From assembly GCA_049999725.1 (NCBI GenBank), contig JBNGIS010020794.1, positions 1 to 20,687 of the forward strand: 20,687 nucleotides of DNA, in the 5' to 3' direction. Positions within the stretch are counted from its first letter, which is position 1. Every line of letters starts with the position of its first letter. This DNA comes from Haplomitrium mnioides (lineage: Eukaryota > Marchantiophyta > Haplomitriopsida > Calobryales). Below are positions 1 to 7,771 of this stretch, piece by piece. The notes beneath the pieces are model-generated. The model saw nothing but the letters and a program-made list of their open reading frames with translations, was not told the origin of the DNA and searched no databases. Made by a program: the position numbers and the translations under genes.

Positions 1-345
1 GTCAAGTGATGTATTTGTTTTTGTACCAAGGACATATCTTCCTCAAAATGTTTCTCCATTTAAGATCCAAGTGATGTATTTGTTTTCTCAAAATGTTTTT
101 CCATTTAAGGTCAAGTGATGCATTTTTTTTAGAAGTACATATCTTGCTTAAAATGTTTTTCTATTTAAAGTCAAGTGATGTATTTGTTTTTTTTATCAAT
201 GACATATCTTCTCAAAATGTTTTTCCATGTAAGGTCAAGTGATGTATTTGTTTTTGTACCAAGGACATATCTTCCTCAAAATGTTTTTCCATTTAAGATC
301 CAAGTGATGTATTTGTTTTCTCAAAATGTTTTTCCATTTAAGGTA
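1..345. repeat. 64-bp AT-rich satellite, left flank
   Basis: Tandem units read roughly gtcaagtgatgtatttg, then a T-rich run, accaaggacatatcttcc, tcaaaatgtttttcc and atttaag. Full units are 64 bp. Two short units of about 44 bp (near 64-111 and 298-344) lack the 20-base middle part and begin with the variant gatccaag. The array stops at aaggt (344) and retroelement sequence starts at 346. It is identical to 12990-13334. Confidence 0.93.
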
Positions 346-641
346 TGTCGCGGACCTCGCTGATTGCTCCAACTGCCTCAGGCAGGTCCACGCGCCTAGT
401 CTCGGGTCGAGACTCCGGCTCGCCGGGACTCCTTGTCAATTATACTTGGAGCCCTGACTGAACGCTGAGAAGGGTCCCATCACAAGCTCAATCCCGCCTT
501 GCTTGCCTACGCTAGCTCACATGCCCAAGCATGACACTCAATTCCCACGCACTAGTATTTCTAACTAGATCCCGTCCTAGAAGCAAGGTGGTCACTTGCC
601 TTGTTCGAGGGAATTCTCATCTCATGAGAGGAAGCACTAGT

Positions 642-691
642 CCCCTCATAGTAGCCTCCGGAGGCCCCGACCCCTTCGCCCACCTTGGCCA
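642..691. other. Conserved LTR core block with GCCTCCGGAGGC palindrome
   Basis: This 50-base stretch matches 7097-7147 with only a few differences, while the LTR sequence on either side is much more diverged. It contains a perfect 12-base palindrome at 654-665 (GCCTCCGAAGGC in the other LTR, 7110-7121). It could be a transcription or RNA-structure element. No function is shown. Confidence 0.6.
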
Positions 692-793
692 GAAAAAGTT
701 TGGAGTGTCACCCGTTAACAGAAAAGGAATCTTGAGACAGACGGATGAAGGCTCACGACTACTCCGTTGACAAAGTTCTTAGACTCGTTGGAT

Positions 794-1196
794 AGGTCTC
801 GGAGAGACCTTTCCCTTGAGCTCTCAACAGTTGCCTTCTGACCTTGAGAAGGCCTCCGAATGTCCGTCTTGGTGTTTCTCACTGGATTCCGCTTAGGAGA
901 ACGAACGAAGTACTTATTCTACTTCGATCCTCTTGATCTTGGACTTGTTGGAAAGATCTCAACAAGATCTATCCAACGCAACTCTATTTGGCTCAAAGTG
1001 ACATTAGGAACGCCTCCAATTCTATGATTGGGAATTCGCATCCTACGGCCCAACCCTACTCGTTGGGTTCCTTACTCAGAAATCTCAGATTTCTGAGATT
1101 TGAGATCCAGCATTTGGAACTCGACTCTTGGGTTGAGATTCCATTAATCTCCTTAACTGGAATTCCTATCAAATTCCCATGATCCGACGACGGATC
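794..1196. repeat. Array of short hairpins in LTR-A
   Basis: Consecutive inverted repeats visible by eye are: AGGTCTC/GAGACCT (794-810), GCCTTCT/AGAAGGC (833-853), CGAAGT/ACTTCG (906-926), CCAAT/ATTGG (1016-1031), CCCAAC/GTTGGG (1049-1067), CTCAGAAATCT/AGATTTCTGAG with a 1-base loop (1075-1097), GGAATT/AATTCC (1159-1177) and GATCCG/CGGATC (1181-1196). LTR-B has a parallel set with mostly different stems. Confidence 0.75.
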
Positions 1197-1256
1197 CTAG
1201 TATCTCCGTGGTAGATCTCATCGCGAACCTGCTTATTCACGAGTGGGTTCGTGACA

Positions 1257-1268
1257 CACCCCCACCTC
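1257..1268 (-). other. Polypurine tract of element A
   Basis: On the minus strand GAGGTGGGGGTG lies immediately before the LTR start TGTCACG. A purine-rich tract abutting the 3' LTR is where plus-strand DNA synthesis is primed in LTR retroelements, so it both identifies the LTR edge and fixes the element's orientation. Confidence 0.75.
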
Positions 1269-2044
1269 AAAACTCGATGTCCCTATCGAGGCTTGAGTTC
1301 CAACCCTCTCGGGTTGCACAAATACCAAGTGACGGAAGGATTACCGCCCTTAGCCTTAGTCACAAGGAATAGCCTTCGGGGTCACCGCCAGGATACCCAC
1401 TAAGCACCCCTCTCATGATTCCCATAGGGCCTCTTTCATATGACTACAGAGGGCTCTCAACAGCCTCCGACAAATGTCTATGACACGCGATTTCCATAAG
1501 GATCTAAGTCTCCATCGATCGCACCTTGTCCGATCAAGTAAACTAGTATTCCTGCTTGACCGCAGTGACAACTAAGCGTCCTTCAGAAGTCCATTTGAGT
1601 TTGAGGCTCAACTAGTATATCTGTCCTCACCCTACACTCACGCGTCCATGAGCTTCCTTGTGCGCGTCCTCGACAAGGTCAAACAACATTACTGTGTGGG
1701 TCGATCTCAATTCCACACCTAAGATGAGGACGATGTCTCGTATCCCGGTTACTCTTAACTTCAATGGCACTCGCTCTAGTCTAAGTAGCGACCAATTTCC
1801 GAAACGAGCACGCATGTGAGTCGAGCGATCAACAATCCGTTCAAAGTAATGCGTTTGCAGCCTATTCTCCCCAATATTTCTCATCTCACCCAGTTGTTCA
1901 ATTGCAAAAATTCTGAATACAGTGTAGTGCATGGCAGCAAATGAAAACTTTATTATATAAAAGGCTTATAGCCGTGATACATGATGGTGTGGGAACACAA
2001 AACTAGGCGATACTATTTCCTAATTCATCTATGCATCACCAACT
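1269..2044 (-). other. 3' untranslated region between pol and LTR-A
   Basis: This 776-bp stretch separates the pol stop (2045-2047) from the polypurine tract. It is homologous to 7772-8497 at roughly nine bases in ten by eye. Within it, 1332-1410 matches 7836-7914 over 79 bases with one mismatch seen. A 101-codon open frame at 1627-1932 (minus) is not maintained in the other copy, and the differences between them are almost all amino-acid changing, so I do not call it a gene. Confidence 0.7.
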
Positions 2045-2092
2045 CTACAATGTTTCTGGTCCACGACCTTGTTTGTTCTTTTTTCGACGCTT

Positions 2093-2251
2093 GAATGCTC
2101 GTAGCAGCTTGTCCGCATTGACGATGTGCTCCAACCTTTCCCACGTGCACTCCAAAAATGGGTGGTTCTTCCATTTTACTGAGTAGAGCATGTGCTTCCT
2201 TCCCCTTTCCTTTCTCCCCGCTTGTTCGCCCACAATAGCCTCCGGCTCGTA
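2093..2251 (-). pseudogene. C-terminal chromodomain
   Basis: The pol C-terminus has the chromodomain pattern: PEAIVGE, a basic stretch, LYSVKWKNHPF, then CTWERLEHIVNADKLLRAF, with a basic tail KRRKK. The VKWK core and the later Trp-Glu are diagnostic. In chromoviruses this domain follows integrase and is thought to direct insertion to heterochromatin by recognising histone marks. The N-terminal aromatic of the classical cage is not evident, as in many plant chromoviral domains. This segment is open in copy 1 and ends at TAG 2047-2045. Confidence 0.82.
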
Positions 2252-2259
2252 ACTCAACA

Positions 2260-3520
2260 CATTTTCCAAAGTTGTCGGTGCTGGGCAAACCATAGCTTGT
2301 CTATCCGAGTTTGCTTCGTCTTGCACAAACGGCTTGAAAAGAGAGACATGGAATACTGGGTGAAATCGAACCATCGCCGGTGGCAGCTGCAACTTATAAG
2401 ACACCTTCCCTATTTGAAGAAGAATCCTATATGGGCTGATATACTTAGGAGCCAGCTTGTGGGTAAGCCCTTTTGGCAACGCAAAGTTCCTGGCACTCAG
2501 CCACACCAAGTCACCCACTTTGTAAGAAGCATCCCTCCGACTCTTGTTTGCTGCCTTCTTATAGCGTTTCTGCGCACCCGCCAAGATCTCCTTAACTTTC
2601 TCCATGATCGCACTATGCTTGTCCAAGAAGGTGTTCACATCCGGGCACTTGTCGATTCTCCATCGATGCTCAATGAGAGTGGGACCTCTGGTTGCTCCCC
2701 ATAGAGTATTTCGAAATGCGAGAATCCTGTAGCCGAATGTTGAGCCTGATTGTATGAGAACTCTATCATGTCCAGATGTTGAACCCAATCACCTTGGTCT
2801 ACTGCTATGCAATTCCGCAGTGTTTGCTCCACTATCAAGTTCACTCTTTCAGTTTGCCCGTCTGTTTCCTTGTGAAACGCTGAACTGAACTTTAGCTCAG
2901 TACCCAACAACCTTAGCAGGTGGCACCAAAAATTTGATAGGAACTTCAGGTCCCGATCACTCACTATGTCAGCCAACATGTTTCATGAAAAGCTTGGCTG
3001 TATCTTCTGTGGTAGCCACTTGGGTAGTGGGGATGAAATGAGCTCCTTTTGATAGTCGGTCCACCACTACAAATATGTAATCAAACCCTTGAGAGATTGG
3101 CAACGCCACGATAAAATCCATGGAAATCGATTTCCACTTCCCTGTCGGAATCGGCAATGGCTGAAGCAGGCCCGCTTGTTTTTGGTTGCTCGACTTGTTC
3201 TGTTGGAAAACAAGGCACGTTTGCACATAACGAGTAACATCGGTTTTCATGGTCGGCCAATAGAATGATCTCTTGAGAACACTTTGGGTTCTCTTTTGCC
3301 CTTCATGTGCTGCCAACATACTATCATGTGCCTCTTTGAGTAATCTCATTCTCAAAGGCTGCGGAACATACACTCTTCTTTGTTTCCACCTCCACAACCC
3401 GTCGTGTCTCACCAAATATGGTACCTTATCACTCGCATCCCACTTCAGCGCTTGCTCATCTTCAAGGTTAGCCATACGAATCTCATCCAACAAGTTCCCT
3501 ATAACTGTTGCAATGCTCCT
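2260..3520 (-). pseudogene. Integrase with broken zinc finger and two compensating frameshifts
   Basis: Integrase inserts the element's DNA into the host genome. The N-terminal HHCC finger has His at codons 1137 and 1144 and Cys at 1174, but the second Cys is Phe (codon 1177, TTC at 3208-3206). The core has Asp in SMDF (codon 1207), Asp in SDRD (near 2958) and Glu in TDGQTERVN (near 2850). The last two are 35 residues apart, as expected for DD35E. The main frame ends at TGA 2971-2969; the sense continues from about 2979 in another frame to about 2682 and returns to the original frame by 2647. A GPY/F-like module follows (KLAPKYISPYRI near 2460-2430), with Ser in place of Gly. Confidence 0.88.
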
Positions 3521-3997
3521 CAACTCTGCTCTTTGACTTAGAGCGTCCACCACTAAGTTTTCCTTCCCCGTCTTGTGCACAATATCCACATGGAAACAAG
3601 CCAACAAGTCCTTCCACCTTCGTTGCTTAGGACTCAAGTCAGCCTGATCCGCAAAGTACCTACATGAGATGTTGTCGGTGTACACCGTGAATGGTTGAGT
3701 CAAGTAGTGTTTCCACAACTTCACACAATGAACAATAACATACATCTCCTTCTCATGTGCTGGCCACTTTTGCTTGATTTTGTCTAGCTTTGAGGACTCA
3801 TAAGCCACTGGGTGTCCATCCTGGGTCAGTACTCCCCCGACCGCAAAGTCGCTCGCATCCGTGTGGATAACAAAAGGTGCCTCCGGGTTTGGTAAGCTTA
3901 GCAAAATTGGTTCTATTGACAACGCTTTCTTGAGGCGGTCGAATGCTAGTTGGCATGCCTCCTCCTAACGAAACACCGTGGTCTTCTTGAGAAGCTC
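3521..3997 (-). pseudogene. RNase H domain
   Basis: This follows reverse transcriptase in frame after stops at 4000-3998 and 3967-3965. RNase H removes the RNA strand of the RNA-DNA hybrid during copying. All four acidic active-site residues of the Ty3/gypsy type can be placed: Asp in HTDAS (codon 960), Glu in AHEKEMY (997), Asp in VYTDN (1021) and Asp in VVDALSQ (1064). The motif LSPKQRRWKDLLACF is also typical of the family. Apart from the two upstream stops the domain is open. Confidence 0.9.
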
Positions 3998-4882
3998 CTA
4001 GAGCGGATGAGCTATCTTTGAGAAATCTTTCACAAACCTCCTATAATAACTAGCCAATCCCAAAAATTGCCTCACTTGCGTGACCGTGTTTGGCGGCACC
4101 CACTCCACGACCGCTTGAATCTTCCTAGTATCAGGTCGGATGCCAACTCTCCCGATCACATGTCCCAAAAACTCAATAGACTCTTGGCAAAATTTGCATT
4201 TGGACGGCTTGGCATACAACCGATTCTCCCTCAAGCAATTCAACACCAACCTTAGGTCCTCCGCATGCTGGTTCAGCATCTTACTAAACACCAAGATATC
4301 ATCGATATAGACCACAACGAGGTCTTGGAAGATAGAATTCATCATGGTCGAGAATGTCGCAGGGGCATTGTTTAACCCAAAAGGCATCACCAAGAACTCA
4401 TAAGCACCGTATCGAGTTCTCATTGCCGTCTTGTGTTCATCCCCCTTTGCAATTCTGATTTGGTGATATCCGGATCTCAAGTCGATCCGACTGAAAAACT
4501 GCGCTCCAGCAAGCTGATCAAAAATCTCATCGATCCTCGAAAGAGGATATGAGTTTCTTACCGTTATCTTGTTCAATGCGTGATAGTCCACGCACATCCG
4601 CAACTCACCTCCCTTTTTGGAGACGAACAACACTCGAGCTCCGTAAGGTGAACGACTAGGCTTGACAAGACCCGCCTCTAGTAGTTCCCCGAGCTGTTTC
4701 TTCAGTTTCTTAAGCTCCTCATAACTCAATCTGTAAGGAGCCTTGCATGGCGGTTCCGCTCCGGGAACCAGCTCGATCTTGTGATCCACTTCCCTCCTTG
4801 GAGGAAGGTCCTTTGGTAACTCATCTGGCAATATATCTACAAATTCCTCTAAAACCTCCGAAACTTGCATTGGCAACTCCTT
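3998..4882 (-). pseudogene. Reverse transcriptase domain, YIDD
   Basis: This segment contains the hallmark reverse transcriptase series. The fingers motif [20 protein letters not shown] is followed by [10 protein letters not shown], then [16 protein letters not shown] with the first catalytic Asp at codon 752 (near 4483). Next are [12 protein letters not shown] and the catalytic YIDD at codons 810-813 (4309-4298). The thumb and connection end is [22 protein letters not shown]. Three catalytic aspartates are present. Just before YIDD the stretch [10 protein letters not shown] is about four to five residues shorter than is usual in the family, which implies an in-frame deletion near 4324. The segment ends in TAG at 4000-3998. 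Confidence 0.93.
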
Positions 4883-5509
4883 TTAAGTGCTAAAAAGAAC
4901 ACGAACCATCGGGTGTTGCGTGATTAGCATCACCATGAATAACTCATGTTTCTTCCTAGACTCCTTCCCCATTTGCTTGGCTGATAACAAGCGGCTCTCA
5001 GTTGAAGTGACCTTGCTCGCTAGTTCATTCTCCCCGTATATTATCCTTCTTTCTCCCTTAGAGTCCGTGAGTTCTAGGACTCGATTTTTTGAGAGTATGA
5101 TTCCATCTCTAGCTTGAAGCCATTCCCAACTAAGCACTCCATCAAGATCATCCAAATCGCAAATGAGGAACTCCTCTCGGCCCTCGTATTTACCGATTGT
5201 GAATTTCATGTCCAAAGTTCTTTGAGTTACCATCGTAATCCCCTTGCCAAATTTCACCACATAAGGCTTCTCCATCTTGGTTAGTAGGCACTTGATCTTC
5301 TGAGCCACACCATGCAAAACTACGTTTTTTGAAGCGCTTGTATCAATCACCAATCTCACACAGACACCCCTCATTAGTGCTTTGACAAAGAATCCTTTAG
5401 GCTTGAAACAATAAATTAGCACTTGAAACTTGCTTGAAGTCGAGTCTAGTACATTGTTATCCCTCTCGAGTGCTTGAATTCTCTTCAACAACACCACATT
5501 ACTAGGTGG
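4883..5509 (-). pseudogene. Retropepsin-like aspartic protease with altered active site
   Basis: This segment follows the gag stop at 5512-5510 in the same frame and ends at TAA 4885-4883. The active-site loop reads VIDTSAS (Asp at codon 465, near 5344), where retropepsins have Asp-Thr/Ser-Gly, so the invariant Gly is Ser. The second conserved strand reads DGVLSWEWL (codons about 532-540), where the family usually has Gly in the place of Ser. Protease normally cleaves the polyprotein as a dimer; the loss of the catalytic-loop glycine suggests this one would not. Assignment rests on position between zinc knuckle and reverse transcriptase plus these motifs. Confidence 0.78.
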
Positions 5510-6736
5510 TTACTTGCCCCCTTTCAACCCTAGGCAGTCATTCCTTTGATGTCCCAACTTTCCACAGTTGAAGCAAGCTCCCCTCTTAGTATTAAACTTG
5601 GGCTTCTCAGAACTGCGCCCTTCCCGAGAATCCTCCTTCTTGAATAGGGGTCTAGACTTCTCGTTGAGGTGGAATGGGCGACTAGGCTTGGACCATCCTT
5701 TCTTATTGCCCTTCTCGGTGGAGACTCGGTCCTCGCTAGTTCTATGCCTTGCTCGCTTTGTCTTCTCGTTAGCCAACATGATTTGAGAGAAGGCAAAAGC
5801 TTCTTGCAATGTTTCCGGGTCCTTTCTAGCGACCTCGTCTCTCAACCAATAGTCTAAACCATTCTTGTACCACAAGATTTTGCTATCCACATCCAAGCCT
5901 CTGAGTTGATTCATTAAGGTCATGAACTCATGTTGGTAAGCTTGCAAATTTCCCCTCATCCTCAACTCGTCAACTCTAACAAGGATGTGAGGTTTCAGAT
6001 GATAAGGGAAAATGGATCTCTCCAGCTAGCTATAAAACTCAGTTTCAGTTCTGATCTATCCAAGCCTTCTGTCGGCGACTTCCTTCTTAGTAGCGATCCA
6101 TTGTTGGGGCGCGAAACCACCCAACCGTCCCGTGATCAATGGAATTCGGAACTCCTCTGGAATATGGACATTCACCTCAAAGTAAGTTTTCCACGTGGTC
6201 ACCCACGCCCGTAGCTTTATGATATCTTGCTCTCCATTGTAGATTGGGGGCCTATCCATCTTAAGCCTTTCCTTGATTTCCCCAATCCTCGGATTCGCAT
6301 CGTCCTCTCGCAGATCCGAAGTTTCACCAACGTGCAACGTCTGGAATTGAGTGTGAAAATTTTCACTTTCCACTCGTTGCCTATCGGCATCTTCCCTCTG
6401 CCTAAACAGCTCATCTTGGAGAAACTGGATCTGCTGCTACAGCTCTTTGATAGTGGTTCTCTTACTTTTCCCTCTCCCATTATCCAGAATTCTCTCGTTT
6501 TCCTTTTTCGGCTCAGCTGTCTCTCGGACTGAGGTCCTGTCCCTATCCGCATCTCGCTCATCCCCAACTTCCATAAATTTCGGATGAGAGTCCCCCTCCG
6601 AAATTTCTGGCTCCATTGGGGCTTTGCCTTTCCTCTTGCTTCGCCGATCGGGTCTCCTGGAATCCCCGGATGAATCCACCATTTGGAAAACTTTCGCCAC
6701 CGATCGCTCAAGACGAGCCAACCTTCATGCGTCCAT
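5510..6736 (-). pseudogene. gag: Gag part with CCHC zinc knuckle
   Basis: Gag forms the virus-like particle and binds element RNA. Codons 1-100 are charged and low in complexity. Around the TAG at codon 100 the sequence is rich in Q, E and R with a coiled-coil look. Codons about 170-330 resemble the retrotransposon gag capsid domain, with tryptophans and a hydrophobic helical pattern around 6180-6100 and 5940-5780. A basic linker follows. The zinc knuckle CFNCGKLGHQRNDC (CX2CX4HX4C) lies at about 5575-5534, codons 388-401, with all four metal ligands present. Stops at codons 4, 100, 227, 237 and 409 break it. The usual start codon is inferred, not proven. Confidence 0.85.
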
Positions 6737-7250
6737 GAATCACCGACTCGTTCGAGCACCAGCAAGGAGATCTCACGCGCCTAATCCTCATGGTCGAACT
6801 CTCTCTAAACCGATTCCTCGGTTTCTCGTCGAGTTCCTCACACGGGACTCCGGCTCCCAAGGCTCTCTTGTTATTCCAACCTAGAGCCTTCTTCGGGCAC
6901 TAGGAAAGGGTTCCCTCAACCCAGTCGCAAGCCTCGCCGATCTTATTCTCATTCGTGATTCGATCCCACTCATCGAGTCTTGATCCAATCCCCTTTTGAA
7001 ATCCCATCCTCAGCTTGCCTTGGCTGAGAGAGTTTTCCTAGCCCATGAGCAAGGATGGCTGCTGGTTTCCTTTCCCCCATAAAAAAGGAGCACCACCCCC
7101 CTCATAGTAGCCTCCGAAGGCCCCGACCCTTCCGCCCATCTTGGCCAAATTATTTTTGGAGCGTCACCCGTCTGTCAACATCCAACTGATGGACGTTCAA
7201 CCCGCCGGATGGAAAACCTACAAAGCTCCGTTTGCCGCGTTCTTTAGCTC

Positions 7251-7659
7251 GTTGGAACCATCTTGTTGTGAGCTTTCCAACAAGTCTTTAACAATCAAAA
7301 ACGAAGATTTAAAAGGCCTTTGAAACCGCGTTTGAGTGCTTGCTACTCAAAATCCTTTCAAATCCCTGAATGACCAACCAAATCTCATGATTCTCTTGAG
7401 ATCTTGAACTTGTTGGATAGATCTTGCCAAGATCTATCCAATGACACTTTAGTTGGCTCAAATGGACATCGGGAAGCCCTTCAAATCCTCTCTGAGGATT
7501 CCTAGCTTGTCCTCCGACTAGCTAACTAGTCTCTTGGCTGAAACCAAGAGCCCTCCCCCAGAATCTGAGCCCCCAGATTCCTGAGTTCCTGGATCCCACC
7601 TTGGATCCTGGCATTTCCTTGGGATTCTCACAAATCCCCCATTGATCCCTCTTGGATCA
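7251..7659. repeat. Array of short hairpins in LTR-B
   Basis: The inverted repeats in order are: GTTGGAA/TTCCAAC (7251-7281), TTTGAGT/ACTCAAA (7331-7351), ATCTCA/TGAGAT (7382-7402), TTGGATAGATCTTG with its 14-base complement and a 1-base loop (7413-7441), AATCCTC/GAGGATT (7484-7500), CTCTTGG/CCAAGAG (7531-7550), GAATCTG/CAGATTC (7561-7580), GGGATT/AATCCC (7621-7638) and TGATCC/GGATCA (7643-7659). Several fall at the places of LTR-A hairpins but with other stem sequences. Confidence 0.75.
7413..7441. repeat. Near-perfect 29-base palindrome in LTR-B
   Basis: TTGGATAGATCTTG is followed by one C and then its exact reverse complement. The LTR-A counterpart at about 945-976 keeps the stem only partly, with mismatches and a larger loop. 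It would extrude as a cruciform in DNA or form a stable hairpin in RNA. It is repeated at 20402-20430. Confidence 0.85.
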
Positions 7660-7759
7660 CCCGCCTTATTCCAGAATTCTCATGATCCATACTTGGATTC
7701 TAGTATCCATGTGGCGAGTCTTATCGCGAACCTGCTTAATCGCGAGCGGGTTCGTGACA

Positions 7760-7771
7760 CACGCCCACCTC
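7760..7771 (-). other. Polypurine tract of the second element
   Basis: On the minus strand GAGGTGGGCGTG directly precedes the LTR start TGTCACG at 7759. It is the same as the tract at 1257-1268 apart from one interrupting C. Its presence upstream of LTR-B shows that the sequence to the right belongs to another element. Confidence 0.7.

Larger units (their letters stand above)
346..1256 (-). repeat. LTR-A, 3' LTR of the chromovirus (copy 1)
   Basis: The boundary at 1256 is set by TGTCACGAACC on the minus strand directly following a G-rich polypurine tract. The boundary at 346 is set by the switch from satellite and by the matching inverted end TGTCGCGGACC. Length is 911 bp. The inner half is full of short perfect inverted repeats. 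It is homologous along its length to 6774-7759 but strongly diverged, with best agreement at 642-691 and in the last 60 bases. Confidence 0.8.
2045..6736 (-). pseudogene. gag-pol: Gag-pol polyprotein of a chromovirus, broken (copy 1)
   Basis: A single reading frame runs from a candidate ATG at 6736-6734 to TAG at 2047-2045, about 1,564 codons and a normal size for a chromovirus polyprotein. The ATG is the first after an in-frame TGA at 6742-6740. The frame is interrupted by stops at 6727-6725 (TGA, codon 4), 6439-6437 (TAG, 100), 6058-6056 (TAG, 227), 6028-6026 (TAG, 237), 5512-5510 (TAA, 409), 4885-4883 (TAA, 618), 4000-3998 (TAG, 913) and 3967-3965 (TAG, 924). Between about 2980 and 2650 the sense passes into another frame and then returns. 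All domains from gag to chromodomain remain recognisable. It would have encoded the structural and replicative proteins of the retroelement and is now inactive. The copy at 15034-19725 carries the same lesions. Confidence 0.9.
1..7698. repeat. Large direct repeat, copy 1 of a 12,989-bp unit
   Basis: Position 1 pairs with 12990 and position 7698 with 20687, the last base of the window. Every open frame in 1-7698 recurs with the same protein sequence exactly 12,989 bases later, and all nucleotide stretches I compared matched. The repeat holds satellite, LTR-A, the whole gag-pol pseudogene and most of LTR-B. Its left edge is the window edge, so its true extent is unknown. It could be a recent tandem duplication or a duplicated contig. 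Confidence 0.95.
346..7759 (-). mobile_element. Degraded Ty3/gypsy chromovirus-like LTR retrotransposon, copy 1
   Basis: The element reads right to left: LTR-B (about 7759-6774), gag-pol (6736-2045), 3' untranslated region, polypurine tract (1268-1257), LTR-A (1256-346). Domain order is gag, protease, reverse transcriptase, RNase H, integrase, chromodomain, which is the Ty3/gypsy order; the chromodomain marks a chromovirus. LTR-A has inverted ends (TGTCACGAACC on the minus strand, TGTCGCGGACC on the plus strand). No convincing primer-binding site and no target-site duplication are visible. LTR-A and LTR-B are too different to be an ordinary pair from one insertion. The element is incapable of making a full polyprotein because of stops and frameshifts. 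The clade (Tekay/Del, Reina, Galadriel, CRM) is not assigned. Confidence 0.85.
6774..7759 (-). repeat. LTR-B, divergent LTR next to gag (copy 1)
   Basis: This is homologous to LTR-A: both have cacgcgccta near one end (6774-6783 and 389-398) and GGGTTCGTGACA at the other (to 7759). The conserved core is at 7097-7147. The left edge is uncertain; similarity may extend faintly to about 6737, up to the gag ATG. A polypurine tract and pol-derived sequence follow at 7760, so on the minus strand this is formally the 3' LTR of a second element as well as filling the 5' LTR position of element A. No clear primer-binding site lies between it and gag. Confidence 0.7.

Noticed and set aside
1627-1932. 101-codon minus-strand open frame between pol and LTR-A
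   Set aside because: The homologous stretch near 8143-8346 has an internal TGA, and differences between the two are almost all amino-acid changing, so there is no sign of selection on a protein.
1954-1963. TATA-box-like tatataaaag on the plus strand, with AATAAA on the minus strand beside it
   Set aside because: The homologous stretch near 8414 does not keep the motif, and it lies in the 3' untranslated region rather than in the LTR. The AT-rich context makes chance likely.
2192-2704. 170-codon plus-strand frame opposite the pol C-terminus
   Set aside because: It is antisense to integrase and chromodomain codons, which show clear family motifs on the minus strand.
6746-6760. Possible primer-binding site TGGTGCTCGAACGAG on the minus strand
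   Set aside because: It begins with TGG as a primer site should, but I could not fit its complement to the T-arm and acceptor spacing of a real tRNA 3' end, and no LTR end in CA precedes it.
6217-6765. 182-codon minus-strand frame overlapping gag
   Set aside because: It lies out of frame over the gag N-terminus, starts from TTG, and has no recognisable domain; it is a shadow of the gag frame.
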